From contig NZ_LWQS01000060.1 in NCBI RefSeq assembly GCF_001650695.1, forward strand, positions 62,001-126,000: 64,000 bases of DNA, in the 5' to 3' direction. Source of the DNA: Chloroflexus islandicus (GTDB lineage: Bacteria > Chloroflexota > Chloroflexia > Chloroflexales > Chloroflexaceae). A model generated the notes under the pieces. The model was not told where the DNA came from, made no database searches, and saw nothing but the letters and a program-made list of their open reading frames with translations. Of this stretch, positions 62,601 to 64,000 are shown piece by piece. Positions within the stretch are counted from its first letter, which is position 1. Each line of letters starts with the position of its first letter. Both the position numbers and the translations under genes were made by a program.

Positions 62601-64000
62601 TCGCGAATACACCCTCTAGCAGCTCGTTGCTCGCCGGCGACTACCCGTTCTCGTTCCGCGTGCGCGCTACCAGCCAGCAGGGGGCGCAACTCTTTACCGA
62701 GCAGAGCGATCCGGCAACGACCGATACCGTGCGCGTGCCAGTGGTGCGCAACTTCGAGTTTGCTGCTCTTGCCCCAACCACCCGCCAACTGACACCGGCT
62801 AGCTCGGTTGAGTTTAGCTATGTGATCACGAATACCGGCAATTTTACCGATACCTTTATCATCACGCCGCCGGCCAGCACAACTCCCGCTTCCAGCCTGA
62901 CCTTTGCCGCCACCCCGGCCAGCAACTTCACTTTGGCCGCCGGGCAATCGCGCCCGATCACCCTCACCGTTACCGCTGGCGCTAGCGAGCCGGTTGGCTT
63001 CTACGGCTTTACCGTCCAAGCTGGTGTCACCGGCGGCGCTAACCCGCCGGCCAACCGCACGGCAACTGGCACGGCGCAAGTGATTGGCGGCGGCACGCCG
63101 GTCTTTGTGGGTGCTCCCATCGTGACCCCCAACCCGGTTGATCCCGGCGCGACAGCCACCATCACGGTCACTGTGCACAACGGCGGCAATGCGCCGGCCC
63201 CGTTTGATTTCGAGCAAACCTTGCCTGCCGGCTGGAACCTCGTAGGCAGTAGCACCACCTGCCCCTCGCCAGTGCCGGCCAATGGCAGCACCTGCACCTA
63301 TACCCTGCAAGTAGGCGTGCCGGCCACTGCCGATGGCGGCAATACGCCGCTCGAAGTGCGAGCGATTGCCCGCAACGGCGGCCAGACCCCGCCTGCACCC
63401 GATAGCACGGCGAGTACGGCCGCCACCGTGACGGTAACGACCATCCGCAATCTGAGCTTCGCACCCACCCCGCTCAATGCAAACGCCGATCCGGGGGCGA
63501 CCGTCACCTTTACCCACATCTTGACCAATACCGGCAACGCACCCGACCGCTTCACCCTCAACCTCAGCGGGTTGCCGATCGGCTGGACAGGGACGGTCGA
63601 TCCGGTAACAACGCCTATCCTAGCCCGTAACGCTGCCATCACTGTGACCGTGCAGATCACGGTTCCGACTGGCATCGCCGCCGGCACGACCGCAACCGCC
63701 GCCATCCGCGCCACCTCGCAAGGCAATCCGGCGGTGAGCGCCGAGGTGGTGGATAGCGTGACCGTGACTAGCATTGACGGAGCTGATCTCTCGGCGGGCA
63801 CGACGGCCAACGGCGTACCGGGGGGAACGGTCGTCTTCACGCATACCCTGCGCAACAGCGGTTCATCAACCATTGCCTACGATCTGAGCGCACGCAGCGC
63901 CGATTCAAGCTGGCCAACCCCTGCCGTGACACCAGCCACGACTGCGGTCTTGACGCCGGGCAGCACGGTCGTGATCACGGTGACAGTCACTATCCCGGCC
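59660..64000 (+). CDS. Second giant secreted beta-helix protein, 3' end beyond window
   Basis: An open frame of at least 1447 codons runs from the ATG at 59660 to the right edge with no stop found by reading through. HRHLRIALLIILFVSLIPAA is a signal peptide cleaved near VLA. SLADTNDGACTTAPGGCTLRE is the same start domain as in the preceding gene. Beta-helix repeats (NNLIADNWIG, NQIRGNYLGTT, NNQLIGNRIGV) extend to about residue 690. At least six immunoglobulin-like repeat domains follow, each with TATYTLTLSHT/TVTFTHTVTNTG-type strands. It begins 10 bases after the previous stop with AGGAG upstream, so the two are co-transcribed paralogues. Confidence 0.85.
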   Translation, partial: MHRHLRIALLIILFVSLIPAAQPVLAASLVVNSLADTNDGACTTAPGGCTLREAMIAANSNGVPDTITFSVSGTIYVQNTGLPPLTEGNTTIDGGSGHTVIISGEQLRNASNQVIPAHGLIIASDNNVIRGLVIIRFGGTSITGGGSGIYLRNSAQNNLIADNWIGHLNGFPEPNTNYGILLDDGASNNQIGTGNPADRNVISGNERADIGISNNVSTVPLISNQIRGNYLGTTVNGNAALVTAPSPSNLGGISIENYARDTVISGNVIGGYTGANAAGIGLFSNTSSAGSPSIPRNTRITGNWIGVNPSGTIISNRIGILIAGGATYGAINTEIGDPLDPVGGRNYISGNSNSGIVINDTQFATGPTVIAGNYIGVALNASGNPFPAGNGTANLSSGGEGVFVGRNTINTTIGPGNVIAGSRTHAIRIRASNTIVRGNYLGTDPLGTQTTTTTISQPTVGYGTGDAAVWIENGSNSVIGGPNPADRNVIAAGDFAVTGSGAAVLIEPCPTCTANGNTVQGNYLGVRADGNGILVSSIVGGSRGVRISSASNATVRDNLIGGVDFGINLSNANNNQLIGNRIGVRASSSETPGSGTTIRRDGIVLSSGSNNRIENNLIAFAGQNNTSVFNANHGIHIQSSNNQLIGNRLVRNGRLGVGHGIFVADNVSGVLISRNTTQNNEGDGISLGSDANGNLAAPSFNPITAGSPIVTGTTDCGAGCVVEIFTASASITDRNREGPVFLTSVTTTAGGNFSVNVTGCLGFITATVHNPTTGNSSPFSNALDVNATGACATPTATLTVTGGASRSVSLGSTATYTLTLSHTAPVTRTYSLTLDSNRGWTSGPALVEVPPSGSVQMIIRVAVPLTASAGDTDTTTVTARSDQTVSNSVTLTTVAQAITIIPAQPVVSPGQIIERTGNTVTFTHTVTNTGQLTGNLSIIRPDGSSGLPVFSGTPPAGWTIASATFGSTTLAPGATTTLTIVANTPSSSSLLAGDYPFSFRVRATSQQGAQLFTEQSDPATTDTVRVPVVRNFEFAALAPTTRQLTPASSVEFSYVITNTGNFTDTFIITPPASTTPASSLTFAATPASNFTLAAGQSRPITLTVTAGASEPVGFYGFTVQAGVTGGANPPANRTATGTAQVIGGGTPVFVGAPIVTPNPVDPGATATITVTVHNGGNAPAPFDFEQTLPAGWNLVGSSTTCPSPVPANGSTCTYTLQVGVPATADGGNTPLEVRAIARNGGQTPPAPDSTASTAATVTVTTIRNLSFAPTPLNANADPGATVTFTHILTNTGNAPDRFTLNLSGLPIGWTGTVDPVTTPILARNAAITVTVQITVPTGIAAGTTATAAIRATSQGNPAVSAEVVDSVTVTSIDGADLSAGTTANGVPGGTVVFTHTLRNSGSSTIAYDLSARSADSSWPTPAVTPATTAVLTPGSTVVITVTVTIPA

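Overview
The window looks like a chromosomal segment of a Chloroflexota bacterium, most likely class Chloroflexia (a Chloroflexus/Roseiflexus relative). This placement is inference from gene content and style: high GC, secreted CSLREAI-type beta-helix proteins ending in a hydrophobic LPMI/IPLV plus basic tail, an OpcA-zwf-gnd cluster, and many intergenic hairpin repeats. No marker gene here settles the genus. I found no rRNA, tRNA, CRISPR array or transposase.

Layout. 1-1912: the end of a GH13 glucosidase, then an overlapping HipA-like kinase and DUF3037 pair. 1945-5519 (minus): dnaX-ybaB-recR followed by a roadblock/LC7 protein. 5520-6301: gene-free repeats. 6302-8592: an unknown protein plus an orphan McrB-like AAA ATPase. 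8600-12629: a BNR-type protein, then a histidine kinase overlapping a REC-REC-PAS-GAF-HD-GYP regulator. 12742-15732: secA. 15980-20124 (minus): pentose-phosphate genes gnd-zwf-opcA and a small membrane protein. 20323-23388: an LCP transferase and a convergent PucR regulator. 23551-29643: a MarR regulator, a maltose-type ABC importer (binding protein and two permeases, no ATPase) and a GH13 glycosidase, forming a maltodextrin uptake and breakdown locus. 29929-31427: rpsU and prfA. 31452-33385: an AT-richer restriction-modification island. 33539-37695: adenosine deaminase plus a nucleoside-type ABC ATPase and one permease. 37830-43367: thioesterase, flavin reductase, phosphodiester glycosidase, a flippase-like protein with an FAD oxidoreductase, and a LamG lipoprotein. 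43647-45038: an HTH regulator convergent with an SDR. 45175-48032 (minus): thiM-thiE-thiD behind a TPP riboswitch and terminator. 48139-49857: infC-rpmI-rplT. 49858-50845: large tandem repeats. 50846-55715: SpoU methyltransferase, pheS, MEMO-like protein, EamA transporter and a TIM-barrel isomerase. 55861-64000: two tandem giant secreted beta-helix proteins, the second open at the right edge.

The strongest unusual points are: infC apparently starting at an AUC codon and carrying a long acidic tail; a restriction-modification pair with an EcoRII-like active-site string; the HipA-like/DUF3037 pair and the McrB-like ATPase without McrC, both possible defence or stress modules; several REP-like hairpin families shared between distant intergenic regions; a palindromic element that encodes nearly the same peptide on both strands; and well-formed regulatory sites, namely the TPP riboswitch with terminator, a probable attenuator between rpmI and rplT, and perfect inverted repeats at the MarR, SDR and BNR/kinase promoters.
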